Source: Psychromonas sp. CNPT3
GTDB taxonomy: Bacteria; Pseudomonadota; Gammaproteobacteria; Enterobacterales; Psychromonadaceae
Assembly: GCF_000153405.2 (NCBI RefSeq)
Contig: NC_020802.1
Location: 1,135,883-1,199,882, forward strand
Length of the DNA: 64,000 bases
Direction of reading: 5' to 3'
The translations under genes and the position numbers were made by a program. Below the pieces are notes generated by a model. The model was not told the origin of the DNA. It did not search any database and worked only from the letters and a program-made list of their open reading frames with translations. Below are positions 26,149-35,302 of this stretch, piece after piece (position 1 is the first letter of the stretch; each line of letters starts with the position of its first letter).

Positions 26149-27183
26149 TTATAAGTTAGGTGTATTTACTTGAATGACTAATTTTCCAAAGTTTTTACCT
26201 TCTAACAAACCAATAAAGGCTTGCGGTGCATTTTCAAGTCCATCGATAAGATGTTCACGATAATGTATTTTTCCTTCGCTTAGCCATTGCGTCATTTCTG
26301 CTGCAAATTCATCATAACGATGTGCGTAATCATCAAAAATAATAAAGCCTTGCATTTTGATGCGTTTGACTAAAATAGTACCCATTAATAATGAAAGGCG
26401 ATCGGGACCTTGATCTAATGCCGTTGCATTATATTGTGAAATAAGGCCACAAACGGGGATGCGTGCGCCCGTATTGAGTAAAGGCAGTACGGCATCAAAG
26501 ACTTTACCGCCGACATTTTCATAATAGATATCAATGCCGTTATGGCAAGCTAGTGCTAATTTTTGAGCAAATTCTGGATCGTGATGATCTAAGCAATCAT
26601 CAAATCCTAAAACATTTTTAACATAGTCACATTTTTCACTGCCACCGGCGACGCCGATAACGCGGCAACCTTTTAGTTTGCCGATTTGACCAACGGTTGC
26701 ACCGACTGGGCCACTCGCAGCCGCGACAACTAAGGTATCCCCTGATTTAGGCTGACCAATATCGAGAAGCCCCATATAAGCGGTAAAGCCTGGCATACCC
26801 ATGATGCCCAGTGCATGAGATGGGTTTTGTGGTGATTGGCCTAAAGGCACTAATCCGTCACCATTAGAAACGCTAAAGTCTTGCCATCCAGAGTAGGCTA
26901 GCACCCAGTCACCGGTTTTAAATTGGCTATTTTTAGAGGCGTCTACTTGGCATACCGTCGCACCGACCATGACATCATTAATGGCAACGGGATCAGCATA
27001 AGAGGCTGCATCACTCATTCTGCCTCGCATATACGGGTCGAGAGATAAATAGATACTGCGTAACAAAACCTCTCCGTCTTTGATGCTTGGTTTTGCGCTT
27101 GATTTTAAATTAAAATCAGTTAATTTAGGCGCGCCAATAGGGCGTGCGTTTAAAAGAACTTGCCTGTTTTGATGATTGCTCAT
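26149..27183 (-). CDS. curA: NADP-dependent MDR oxidoreductase, CurA/LTB4-dehydrogenase type
   Basis: 344 residues. The N-terminus (NRQVLLNARPIGAPKLTDF, LSLDPYMRGRMSD) and the Rossmann region (GDTLVVAAASGPVGATVGQIGKLKGCRVIGVAGGSEKCDYV) match the zinc-independent medium-chain dehydrogenase/reductase group that includes E. coli CurA and prostaglandin reductases. Members reduce the C=C bond of alpha,beta-unsaturated carbonyls with NADPH. It is the first gene of the operon with the GST and yqhD genes. A TetR-type operator (27215-27229) sits 32 bases before its ATG and overlaps the expected promoter. The symbol reflects family membership; curcumin is unlikely to be the natural substrate. Confidence 0.88.
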   Translation of the reverse strand: MSNHQNRQVLLNARPIGAPKLTDFNLKSSAKPSIKDGEVLLRSIYLSLDPYMRGRMSDAASYADPVAINDVMVGATVCQVDASKNSQFKTGDWVLAYSGWQDFSVSNGDGLVPLGQSPQNPSHALGIMGMPGFTAYMGLLDIGQPKSGDTLVVAAASGPVGATVGQIGKLKGCRVIGVAGGSEKCDYVKNVLGFDDCLDHHDPEFAQKLALACHNGIDIYYENVGGKVFDAVLPLLNTGARIPVCGLISQYNATALDQGPDRLSLLMGTILVKRIKMQGFIIFDDYAHRYDEFAAEMTQWLSEGKIHYREHLIDGLENAPQAFIGLLEGKNFGKLVIQVNTPNL

Positions 27184-27214
27184 GGTTAACCCTTATCTTC
27201 TATTAATATACAAT

Positions 27215-27229
27215 TAGACTGGTCGTCTA
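27215..27229. promoter_or_regulatory. TetR-type operator in front of the curA-GST-yqhD operon
   Basis: TAGAC-N5-GTCTA with the context TAGACTGGTCGTCTAGT; the same palindrome (TAGACYRGTCGTCTAG) recurs before the TetR gene. It resembles the NemR box TAGACC-N4-GGTCTA. Confidence 0.7.
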
Positions 27230-27275
27230 GTCTGCTGTTGTAAAAAATCACGCCATGTAGGCATGATTTTGGTGT

Positions 27276-27872
27276 TTAAAAATGTGCTTTATTATTTAAA
27301 ATATCTTTAGTGAAGCGCATTGTTTGTTCTAAACCATGGCTGTCTTTACTGAGTTTGCACAGTAAACTTGCGCCTATCCATAGGTTATAGAGTAGCTCTG
27401 CACATTGACTTGCTTCTTTTACCGCAATGGATTTATCTTTTATGCCCGCTTCAATGCATAAACTTAAACTTGCAATGATCTTTTTTGCACCTGCCAATAA
27501 GGCGATGCGCATGGACTCGGAAAGATCAGATACTTCAGCGCTTAATTTAACGACAAGACAGGTATGTACTACCCCTTGTGTATTTTGAGCATCAATCCAG
27601 CGTTGCCAATAAGCAATAAGTTTATCAAAGGCGCTGCCATTAGGCGTATCAAAAAAGGCCGTTAGTTCAATGTCGTATTGTGCAAAATAATCCTGAATAA
27701 GGGCTTCGCCAAAAAGTTCTTTCGATTTAAAGTAATGATAAAAAGATCCTTTGGGTACTTCTGCGTGCTTGAGTATTTGCGCGAGACCTACATTAGAAAA
27801 ACCCTGCCTTGCTATCAATTGATAACCACAGTCTAAAATATGTTGTCGTGTTGTATTGCTTTCTATTTTCAT
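27276..27872 (-). CDS. TetR/AcrR-family repressor of the detoxification operon
   Basis: 198 residues from the ATG at 27872 (MKIESNTTRQHILDCG). The N-terminal HTH is standard: ILDCGYQLIARQGFSNVGLAQILKHAEVPKGSFYHYFKSKELFGEALI. The C-terminal ligand domain (FDTPNGSAFDKLIAYWQRWID, GVVHTCLVVKLSAEVSDLSESMRIAL) matches the NemR/AcuR-like subfamily, with a Cys in the HTCL segment that is a plausible redox or electrophile sensor. A longer frame to 27914 runs through the operator and is rejected. It is the gene immediately upstream of curA, same strand, with a 92-base gap holding one operator; the second operator lies just before its own start. Repression relieved by electrophiles is the likely logic, by analogy to NemR. 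Confidence 0.85.
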   Translation of the reverse strand: MKIESNTTRQHILDCGYQLIARQGFSNVGLAQILKHAEVPKGSFYHYFKSKELFGEALIQDYFAQYDIELTAFFDTPNGSAFDKLIAYWQRWIDAQNTQGVVHTCLVVKLSAEVSDLSESMRIALLAGAKKIIASLSLCIEAGIKDKSIAVKEASQCAELLYNLWIGASLLCKLSKDSHGLEQTMRFTKDILNNKAHF

Positions 27873-27892
27873 GAGCCCATCATAAAACAAAA

Positions 27893-27907
27893 TAGACCAG
27901 TCGTCTA
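27893..27907. promoter_or_regulatory. TetR-type operator in front of the tetR gene
   Basis: TAGAC-N5-GTCTA (context TAGACCAGTCGTCTAG), 20 bases upstream of the ATG; matches the copy at 27215-27229 at 13 of 15 positions and implies autoregulation. Confidence 0.7.
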
Positions 27908-28097
27908 GTGGCAATGAGTGGAAAATTATAAATAAGAAAATAAAGTAAAAACGTTAAAGAGGTTACGCGTAATAAAGAGCCCGTAACGTCAAGTGCCACT
28001 TGATGTCAGTGCTACTTTTTATATCACGTTACCTGTGTCTCTTTTATTCGTCGTAGCCTCACAAGATGCGCGTATTCGACTTTTATTGTTTGTAAAT

Positions 28098-29417
28098 TTA
28101 AGTTTTTATAGGGGCCTGCGCCTGTAAAAAAGGTAATAAAAGTAAGCCAATGATCACCGCTGCACAAGAGATCACCGTGAAAAATCCTGCCCAGTGATAT
28201 TGTTGCAGTATTAAGGCTAAAGGATACCCTGCAAGCGCTGCGCCCATATAGGCGAATAAGCCCACAAATCCGGTGGCCGCACCCGCTGAATTTTTGTGTG
28301 AGCATTCGGCTGCAGCCATACCGATGAGCATTTGCGGCCCAAATACAAAAAATCCAATCGTAAAAAAACAGGCAGCTTGTAAAATAAAAGTACTTGATGG
28401 GATAAGCCAAAGTGCACCGACGGCTAAAAAGATGCCAATAGAAAAGATTAAATTCATTGGGCCTCGGTTACCTTTAAAAATAAGATCTGATCCCCATCCT
28501 GCCACGAGAGAGCCAATAAAACCACCGACCTCAAACAACGATAATGCGGTATTCGCGGTGATCAAGTCATAATTAAAGACTTCAGTCAGGTATAAATTCC
28601 CCCAGTCATTAATGGCAATACGTACGATATAAACCAACAGATAGCTAAACGCAAGTAACCAAATATACTTATTTGTTAATACGTATTTTTTTAAGATCTG
28701 TTGCGAAGTCAGGTTTAATCCTTCATTCTCATGACGTAGTTCAAGTTTGTCGTTACGCCACTTCCCAATACTTGGGAGACCGAGTGAAGCGGGTTTATCG
28801 CGTAAACGCCAACATAAAAAAACACCACCAAAAATAGCGCAGATACCGGGGAAGATAAGGGCATAACGCCAGCTATAATGCAGCGTGATAAAGCCAACCA
28901 ATAAAGGGATCAAAGCGCCCCCCACATTATGCGCGGTATTCCATATCGCCCACCAAAACCCGCGTTCAGATCGAGAGTACCAAGTGCTGAGTAACTTAGC
29001 GCAAGGAGGCCATCCCCAGCCTTGAAAGAGCGCATTTAAGATCCATAGTGAAGTAAACGCTAAAACACTACTCGAAAAACCAAATAAAATGTTGGTGATA
29101 CCGGTGAGGATCAAGCCGACGCCCATAAAATAACGCGAGTTGCTTTGATCGCATAAAATCCCCGAAAAGAATTTAGAGGCGCCATAAGTGAGATAGAAAA
29201 GGGTCCCCATCATACCGATATCTGTTTTATCAAGGCCTAAATCGGCAATCATTGCAGGCATCGCATAATTAAAACTTTTACGCGTTAAATAAAACATCGC
29301 ATAACCCACATACATGGTTAGCATTAAATGTAAGCGCCAGTAACGATAAGTCTCATCTATTTTTTGTTTATCTTGTAACGGTGCGCTTGTCTTCTCTTTA
29401 CTTAAAAAATCAATCAT
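28098..29417 (-). CDS. uhpC: Hexose-phosphate sensor/transporter-like protein UhpC
   Basis: 439 residues, 12 membrane segments of the organophosphate:phosphate antiporter family. It follows E. coli UhpC rather than UhpT: RYWRLHLMLTMYVGYAMFYLTRKSFN, WNTAHNVGGALIPLLVG, RAINDWGN-type RIAINDWGNLYLTE, and FFTIGFFVFGPQMLIGMAAAECSHK. UhpC detects external glucose-6-phosphate and passes the signal to UhpB in the inner membrane. It lies 37 bases after uhpB in a uhpA-uhpB-uhpC operon. The transporter gene uhpT that usually follows is not here; the next gene downstream is an unrelated tetR. Confidence 0.93.
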   Translation of the reverse strand: MIDFLSKEKTSAPLQDKQKIDETYRYWRLHLMLTMYVGYAMFYLTRKSFNYAMPAMIADLGLDKTDIGMMGTLFYLTYGASKFFSGILCDQSNSRYFMGVGLILTGITNILFGFSSSVLAFTSLWILNALFQGWGWPPCAKLLSTWYSRSERGFWWAIWNTAHNVGGALIPLLVGFITLHYSWRYALIFPGICAIFGGVFLCWRLRDKPASLGLPSIGKWRNDKLELRHENEGLNLTSQQILKKYVLTNKYIWLLAFSYLLVYIVRIAINDWGNLYLTEVFNYDLITANTALSLFEVGGFIGSLVAGWGSDLIFKGNRGPMNLIFSIGIFLAVGALWLIPSSTFILQAACFFTIGFFVFGPQMLIGMAAAECSHKNSAGAATGFVGLFAYMGAALAGYPLALILQQYHWAGFFTVISCAAVIIGLLLLPFLQAQAPIKT

Positions 29418-29454
29418 AAATTATGTCTTATTCTGTTAATTAAAGTGCCAACTT

Positions 29455-30957
29455 TTATAGTAAGGGCAATGTTATGTTTAGTTGGGTACCTTTGTTAGCG
29501 CTTGATATCAATTCAAATTTACCCCCAAGCACCTGTACGCGCTCTTTTATCCCTTGTAATCCCAAACCCTTTTCGAGGTTGTCGGGATCAAAGCCAATGC
29601 CGTTATCTCGAATATTCAGATGAGCTTCAAGGTCAAACCTAAAGTCAATATTCACCTCACTGGCATGTGCATACTTAATAATGTTGTTAAGTGCTTCTTG
29701 GCATATTCGATATAGGGTGACCTGCGTGGTATCGCATTTTTGGGGATCTTTTAGGTTTTTTTCCTGCCATGAAATATGGGTTTTAATACCATGCTCATTG
29801 CATTGCATTTCTCTGAGCAATTGATAAATTGCATCTTTTAGTCCTAAATCGTCTAATGTTTTAGGACGTAAACGCACCAGTAAGTCTTTCGTTGTGTCAT
29901 AAATATTAAGGGAAAGTTGCTCTATCATGCGAGCGCATTGTGCGCTAATCGGCGTTTTTTCTACGCGATCAATAATGCTTGCTTGGGTGCGAATAGCGGT
30001 AATGTTTTGGCCGATTTCATCGTGTAACTCGCGCGCTATTTCACGGCGAATACTCTCTTCTGTTTTTACTAACTGACGTGATAACGTGTGATTTCGGGTG
30101 AGTTCATGACGCAGTTTATTATTGAGCTCATGTTGCCTTTCAATGCCCATCCCTAGGAGTATCCCCGTTAAACTTTGCGCTGAAAGAGACAATAATAAAT
30201 CGGTTATTTGCAAGTCGCTGACACCATTTCTAGCTGCAATCAGTGCAATACTGTTTAACAGCGTGGCCAATAACGCACCTTTCCAACCATAACGAAAAGC
30301 AAAGATAATGATCGGGATCGCTAAACAAAAGGGGGCAAATTGACGCAATTCAATGGGTAGTTTTACTTGTATGATGATGTTGAGTATAAAAATACTGGCA
30401 TAAAAAATAATGCGACGACTGTGCAAGGTGATGGGGGTGTTAAGTAAATCAACATTTAAAGGCTCCCACTTGTTTTGAAATAGGTAACTCCAAATCAAAT
30501 AACAACTCGGCACTATCATCAAAGAGCCGGTGATAGTTAACAAAAAAGTCATCCCCGGATCATGATCAAACGCCAGCATGATCAAGGTATTTAAAGTCGC
30601 AATAAGAACCACTAAGACGCCCATAATACTAAGACGTTGCCATTGTTCTCCGACATAATGTTTTTTGGCGATATAGATAATGGGTAAACTTAATAAACTC
30701 AGTAGAAACATCATTTGCCATTGAGGCAGGTTCAATACCGTTGCTAACGCGATCATTAATAGCCATTCACTTAAATAGATAGCAGGCCAAAAACGCATCG
30801 GCGAGTGTAAAGTTAAACCTAAGCGCAGCGCAAAGGGGAAAAGTAAAATCGCTTGTTCGGGCGCTAAGATAAAAGCATATGAAAGCACCCAAAGGCAAAA
30901 CCAAGTACAACTAAAAAAGAGGCTGGCGCCAATGCTGGCAATCAGGTATGAGCGCAT
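29455..30957 (-). CDS. uhpB: Sensor histidine kinase UhpB
   Basis: 500 residues. N-terminal MASE1-like membrane domain (about 1-280, eight hydrophobic segments), a coiled linker (RQHELNNKLRHELTRNHTLSRQLV), HisKA_3 motif IRREIARELHDEIGQNITAIRTQ with the phospho-His, and an HATPase with LYRICQEALNNIIKYAHAS, IRDNGIGFD and GLGLQGIKERVQVLGG. This is the NarX/UhpB class. It works with UhpC and UhpA in glucose-6-phosphate signalling. Its ATG shares one base with the uhpA stop (TAATG), indicating translational coupling. Confidence 0.92.
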   Translation of the reverse strand: MRSYLIASIGASLFFSCTWFCLWVLSYAFILAPEQAILLFPFALRLGLTLHSPMRFWPAIYLSEWLLMIALATVLNLPQWQMMFLLSLLSLPIIYIAKKHYVGEQWQRLSIMGVLVVLIATLNTLIMLAFDHDPGMTFLLTITGSLMIVPSCYLIWSYLFQNKWEPLNVDLLNTPITLHSRRIIFYASIFILNIIIQVKLPIELRQFAPFCLAIPIIIFAFRYGWKGALLATLLNSIALIAARNGVSDLQITDLLLSLSAQSLTGILLGMGIERQHELNNKLRHELTRNHTLSRQLVKTEESIRREIARELHDEIGQNITAIRTQASIIDRVEKTPISAQCARMIEQLSLNIYDTTKDLLVRLRPKTLDDLGLKDAIYQLLREMQCNEHGIKTHISWQEKNLKDPQKCDTTQVTLYRICQEALNNIIKYAHASEVNIDFRFDLEAHLNIRDNGIGFDPDNLEKGLGLQGIKERVQVLGGKFELISSANKGTQLNITLPLL

Positions 30958-31565
30958 TACAACGGCTCATTATTAAAATACTTGGCTAAAGCAACATTAT
31001 TTTTAACGTGTAATTTTTGCATGGCATTGGCGCGGTGCACGTGTATTGTTTTTGGGCTTAGATTAAGCATATCTGCAATGGTCTTTATTTCTAAGCCATT
31101 GGCAAGAAGGCGACTAATTTGATCTTCGCGCTTGGTTAATTGATTAATAGCAAGTGGCGCAGCAACGGCTGATTTTAATTTAGCTGCTAATTCAGGCGTT
31201 AAGTAAACCTTTCCTGTAGCGACTTCGCGCACCGCCTGTATTAACTCATCAGGGCTACAACGTTTACTGAGATAGCCAAGCGCACCGAGTTGCAAGGACT
31301 TTTCAATAATCGCCACTGAATCGTGCACACTTAACATGATACAAGCAAGTCCCGAGGGTAAGTCTTCAAGAAGAGATAAGCCACTTTCATCGGGCATCGA
31401 GATATCAATAATACAGACATGTGCTTGAATGCCGGGTAGACCCTGGCGTGCTTGGGCTGCACTTGAGAACTCCGCCACAATTTTAATATCTGTTTCTAGG
31501 GATAATAATTGTGCAAATCCCGAGCGAACAATGACGTGATCGTCAATTAATGCAACATTGATCAT
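30957..31565 (-). CDS. uhpA: Response regulator UhpA
   Basis: 202 residues from the ATG at 31565 ([16 protein letters not shown]). Receiver domain with DD at 8-9, phospho-acceptor Asp54 in [12 protein letters not shown], Lys in [11 protein letters not shown], then a NarL/LuxR-type HTH ([43 protein letters not shown]). It activates uhpT in E. coli. An upstream 25-codon extension lacks an SD and is rejected. It is the first gene of the uhpABC operon, and its target uhpT must lie elsewhere if present. Confidence 0.93.
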   Translation of the reverse strand: MINVALIDDHVIVRSGFAQLLSLETDIKIVAEFSSAAQARQGLPGIQAHVCIIDISMPDESGLSLLEDLPSGLACIMLSVHDSVAIIEKSLQLGALGYLSKRCSPDELIQAVREVATGKVYLTPELAAKLKSAVAAPLAINQLTKREDQISRLLANGLEIKTIADMLNLSPKTIHVHRANAMQKLHVKNNVALAKYFNNEPL

Positions 31566-31737
31566 ATAGAAAGTGCTCTTTACAATAATAAAGAGGCGAT
31601 TGTAACCTGTGCAAGCAGGATCACAATTAAAATAGAACAAGAAAAGGTCTGATTGTTAGATATAAGATATTGAATTTTATTGTTTTTTGAAGGATAAGAA
31701 AGTAGATATGGGGTGCTGCAGTGTTTTTGAAGAAAAA

Positions 31738-31768
31738 AGAGCGGGAGATCCTCCCGCTCTTTTTTTTA
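31738..31768. terminator. Terminator of the feo operon
   Basis: AGAGCGGGAG-ATC-CTCCCGCTCT, a perfect 10-bp stem with A6 before and T8 after, active in both directions; it abuts the stop of the small feo-linked gene. Confidence 0.85.
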
Positions 31769-31954
31769 TATGATTTGTTTTATTTTTATTGTTTGCGTTT
31801 TATCCGCCATTTTGTGCTTTACAGGGGGACTATCACATTGGCTACTCAACGAGCAGCCGATGCATTTAACGCCTCTGCGTTTATCGGCAACAATTTTACT
31901 AATGGAAAGCGCTAAAATTAAACCAATAACAAATAAAACAATAATATTGAGCAT
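31766..31954 (-). CDS. FeoB-associated Cys-rich membrane protein
   Basis: 62 residues. One N-terminal membrane helix (MLNIIVLFVIGLILALSI) and a cytoplasmic Cys motif CIGCSLSSQC followed by a basic tail. Small proteins of this type often follow feoB and are proposed to assist or regulate ferrous iron uptake, in place of the HTH protein FeoC. It starts 8 bases after feoB and ends at the operon terminator, so it is the third cistron of feoAB. Confidence 0.82.
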   Translation of the reverse strand: MLNIIVLFVIGLILALSISKIVADKRRGVKCIGCSLSSQCDSPPVKHKMADKTQTIKIKQII

Positions 31955-31962
31955 GAAAAATC

Positions 31963-33966
31963 CTAAGCGTTAGCCATTTTTAAAGTGATCTCAGCCTGTT
32001 TGTCGCCTTTTCTTACCAAGTGGAAAAGACAACCCACAAGTAATGAACAACCAATAAAGCCATAAACAAAGCCATCACCGACTAAGCCTGTGGTTATTAA
32101 CGTTCCGACTTGATAAGTGATAAATGCTGCAAAATAGCCCATTCCGAATTGGAATGCGACGCCACCCCATAACCATTTTTTATCTTCCATTTCCGCATTC
32201 ATTGCGCCAATGGCCGCAAAGCAAGGGGGAGTGAAAAGGTTAAAAATTAAGTAGGATAAAGCGGCCACAGAGGACAGTCCCATAATACTGGCAACATCTG
32301 AACTACCACCTACAAGCGCTAACTCATCAGTATCAATAAAGTTGGTGATGCTGTAAACCACTGCCAATGTGCCGACAACGTTTTCTTTGGCGATAAAACC
32401 TGTGATAGCAGCTGCTGCTAATTGCCATACCCCAAATCCAAGAGGGATAAGCACAAAAGCAAAAGGTGAAGAAATACTGGCTAAAATACTGGTGCTTTGC
32501 GCGCCCTGTGCAACGACTTCAAACTGCCAAGTGAACGTTTGCATTATTTGCACGGCAGCATTACATAATAAAATGATAGTACCAGCTTTTATAATGAACG
32601 CTTTTGCACGAGACAACGTTGAGGTTACGGCTCTTTGAATACTTGGGAAACGATATTCAGGTAATTCCATAACGAAAAATGAACGCGCATGTTTTTCACC
32701 GGTAATACGTACCACCAATAAAGCGCCTAAAATAATAATGCCAATACCCATAAAGTACATTAAGGTGCCGACCCATGCGGCGTCATTAAAAAACACACCC
32801 GCAAATAAAGCGATAACCGGTAGTTTTGCACCACAAGGCATAAAGGGCGCTAACATGGCAGTTGTTCTACGTTGTCTTTCGTTTTTGATGGTACGCGTTG
32901 CCATAATACCGGGAATTGAGCAACCTGTACCAATGACCATCGGGATAATAGACTTGCCTGATAAACCGACGCGTTTGAAATAACGATCCATAACGACGGC
33001 AACACGTGCCATATAACCACAATCTTCTAGCATAGCAAGCAAGAAAAAGAGCACCATAATAAGCGGTAAGAAGCCGACCACCGCGCCGACACCACCAATA
33101 ATACCATCTAATAATAATGCGCTTAAAACGGGTGAAACATCACTGCCGAGTAAGCCCTCGACCAAACCATAAAAAGCATCAATCCAGCCCCCAAGAATTT
33201 CGGCTAAAATAGGACCTAAATGCGTTTGCGAAATAGAAAATACAGCCCACATGATCACGGCAAAGATAGGTAGCCCCAGCCATTTATGCGCCACAATGCG
33301 ATCAACTGCATCTTGTGTGGTTTGCTGGTTGCTTTTGTTTTTTCTGTTTTCGATTTTATTAACAAGTTGTTTTACAAAGTCAAAGCGTTTGATATCAGAT
33401 GCTTTAATGGCATCAGCATCATTTAAGTTGATATCTCCCATTTTAAATGGCGCGTCTTGTGTTCCATTCTTAATGATCACTACTTTTTCAAGAAGCGCTT
33501 CAAGACCATGACCACTATTTTTTGTTGCGGTCACTTCAATCACCGGGCAACCAAGCGTTTTGCTTAATACTTCAATATCAATGATTGTTTTTTTCTTTTT
33601 GGTTAAATCGCTTTTATTAAGGGCAACAACCACCGGAATACCAAGCTCTAGTAATTGCGTGGTGAAAAACAAACTACGACTTAAGTTAGTGGCATCGACA
33701 ATATTAATGATCACTGCGGGTTGTTCATTCTTAACGAAGTCGCGAGTGATCACTTCTTCTGATGAAAAAGGAGACATAGAATATGCTCCTGGTAAATCAA
33801 CGGCGGTAATAGCGACATTTGATTTATTAAGCGTTTTTTTGACTAAACCTTCTTTTTTATTGACGGTAACGCCTGCCCAATTCCCGACGTGTGCCGTTTT
33901 GCCTGTCAACGCGTTAAATAAAGTTGTCTTCCCACTATTGGGATTACCAGCTAATGCGATTTTCAA
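31963..33966 (-). CDS. feoB: Ferrous iron transporter FeoB
   Basis: 667 residues, a little shorter than E. coli FeoB (773). N-terminal G domain with GNPNSGKTTLFNALTG (G1), GVTVNKKEG (G2), DLPGAYS (G3) and ALNKSD (G4); a helical GDI region; then paired gate domains with FLPLIMVLFFLLAMLEDCGYMARVA, GTGCSIPGIMATRTI, PCGAKLPVIALFAG and AKENVVGTLAVVYS. FeoB carries ferrous iron across the inner membrane, GTP-dependent. The shorter length reflects a compact C-terminus. It is preceded by feoA (105-base gap) and followed by the Cys-rich gene. Confidence 0.95.
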   Translation of the reverse strand: MKIALAGNPNSGKTTLFNALTGKTAHVGNWAGVTVNKKEGLVKKTLNKSNVAITAVDLPGAYSMSPFSSEEVITRDFVKNEQPAVIINIVDATNLSRSLFFTTQLLELGIPVVVALNKSDLTKKKKTIIDIEVLSKTLGCPVIEVTATKNSGHGLEALLEKVVIIKNGTQDAPFKMGDINLNDADAIKASDIKRFDFVKQLVNKIENRKNKSNQQTTQDAVDRIVAHKWLGLPIFAVIMWAVFSISQTHLGPILAEILGGWIDAFYGLVEGLLGSDVSPVLSALLLDGIIGGVGAVVGFLPLIMVLFFLLAMLEDCGYMARVAVVMDRYFKRVGLSGKSIIPMVIGTGCSIPGIMATRTIKNERQRRTTAMLAPFMPCGAKLPVIALFAGVFFNDAAWVGTLMYFMGIGIIILGALLVVRITGEKHARSFFVMELPEYRFPSIQRAVTSTLSRAKAFIIKAGTIILLCNAAVQIMQTFTWQFEVVAQGAQSTSILASISSPFAFVLIPLGFGVWQLAAAAITGFIAKENVVGTLAVVYSITNFIDTDELALVGGSSDVASIMGLSSVAALSYLIFNLFTPPCFAAIGAMNAEMEDKKWLWGGVAFQFGMGYFAAFITYQVGTLITTGLVGDGFVYGFIGCSLLVGCLFHLVRKGDKQAEITLKMANA

Positions 33967-34071
33967 AAAATTCTCCTAATTAAAATGATAAGTTTTCTCC
34001 GTAAAGGAAATAACTTCGGTCCTGTTTTTATAATTTTAAGGGTGTTACGGTAAAAAAAGTCTGCTACGTGC

Positions 34072-34356
34072 TTACAAAAGCACTGCAGCTGCGAGTTCAC
34101 TGTCGATACTGTAGCGAGCATCTTTAAGTGTGATCACAAAGTTTTCGGCAAGGATAGAAATAATAGTGATGGTTTCGCCTTTGAAACAGCCCAATGTAAA
34201 TAGAAAGTCAACAATATCTTTGTCGTCTGCGATGACATCTTTGATCATGTATTCTTTATTGATTTCTGCTTGAGATAAATTTTTTGGCACTATTAAATAC
34301 TCTTCTTTAAGCGATACGGAGGATGTCATTAGATTATTAAACGTTGCACAATTCAT
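34072..34356 (-). CDS. feoA: FeoA-family SH3-like protein
   Basis: 94 residues. The FeoA fold is recognisable in EYMIKDVIADDKDIVDFLFTLGCFKGETITIISILAENFVITLKDARYSIDSELAAAVLL, the L-x-x-G-x-x-x-G-x-x-I and R-x-x-I-x-x-x-x-A pattern. About 30 residues precede the domain, longer than in E. coli FeoA (75 residues); an internal ATG at 34329 would give the usual length. It is the first gene of the feo operon and is thought to support FeoB function. Confidence 0.85.
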   Translation of the reverse strand: MNCATFNNLMTSSVSLKEEYLIVPKNLSQAEINKEYMIKDVIADDKDIVDFLFTLGCFKGETITIISILAENFVITLKDARYSIDSELAAAVLL

Positions 34357-35302
34357 GGCTTTTTTTCCTCGAGATAAAATAAATTCTTATCAATAAATTT
34401 AGTCGGTTTTAATAATGAGTCTGTATTAAAAAAACGATCACATCTTGGTAACATGACATTTTTTTTAAAGGTTTATTTTTAGATTTAATTCGACTAATGC
34501 ATAAAACGTAAAATAATCAGGTCGATTTATGACGCTTAAGTAATGGTTGTTTATTTTCATCAGTGTATGCATAGGCATACGCTCTAATAAGAATGAAACG
34601 TTAAAATCGTTTAATAACCACAACTAAATTATTGATATAAAGCTAAATCTAAATGAAAATGATTCGTGTTGCAAGTTCTATTTTTATCTTTAAGTGTCTA
34701 TTTGTTAACAACTTATTTACATTTAACATTAATAAATAGGGTTATAGGTTACCCGTGGAGGAGGGTGTGTTTATTTTTCTTAAAAAAGGCAAATAAAACA
34801 CCTTTAATTTTTAAGGTTTTAAGGGGGGGATATTTTTTAGTCTGATCAAAAAAGGTGTTTAATAGGTAATTTCAAAAAATAAACAAGATTTTACAATTCT
34901 AATTTTTAGCTGTTATTTCTAAAAATAAAGACAATATTAAGGCCGAGAATAAAGAAGGGGATATTAAGTAAATAGAAATAAATGAGATCAAGGTGAGAAC
35001 GGTGAACATGTGTTAGTTGCATTTTTAATTGGTTAATTTCCCTGTTTTTAGTGCGGAGAGAGTACTGATTAAAGATATATTCGCTTTTAAAAAACAAGTA
35101 ATGACATCTCACTTTAACTTGGATGTCATTGATAATATTTGTTTTTATTGTTAATTTTAAGTGTTTTTAATGAGACGCAATGGAAATTTACTATTTAGTA
35201 ATGCGTCTTTTTAGTTTAAGGAATTACCTTGGTTTTTGTTGGTAGGCGCAGATAATTGATGCAACAATCACTACTATTTTATTGATGAAAAGGATTTTAA
35301 TA
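34357..35302. other. Divergent intergenic region feoA / mcp
   Basis: About 945 bases, very AT-rich. Near 34652-34670 AAATGAAAATGATTCGT partly resembles a Fur box. AAACACCTTT (34796-34805) and AAAGGTGTTT (34851-34860) form a perfect 10-bp inverted repeat 45 bases apart. A 68-codon reverse-strand frame at 34906-35112 with one hydrophobic segment has no SD or recognisable content and is not called as a gene. AAGGA precedes the mcp start. Confidence 0.4.

Noticed and set aside
34906-35112. 68-codon reverse-strand frame with one hydrophobic segment
   Set aside because: No SD, no recognisable family, and the composition is what AT-rich non-coding DNA gives.
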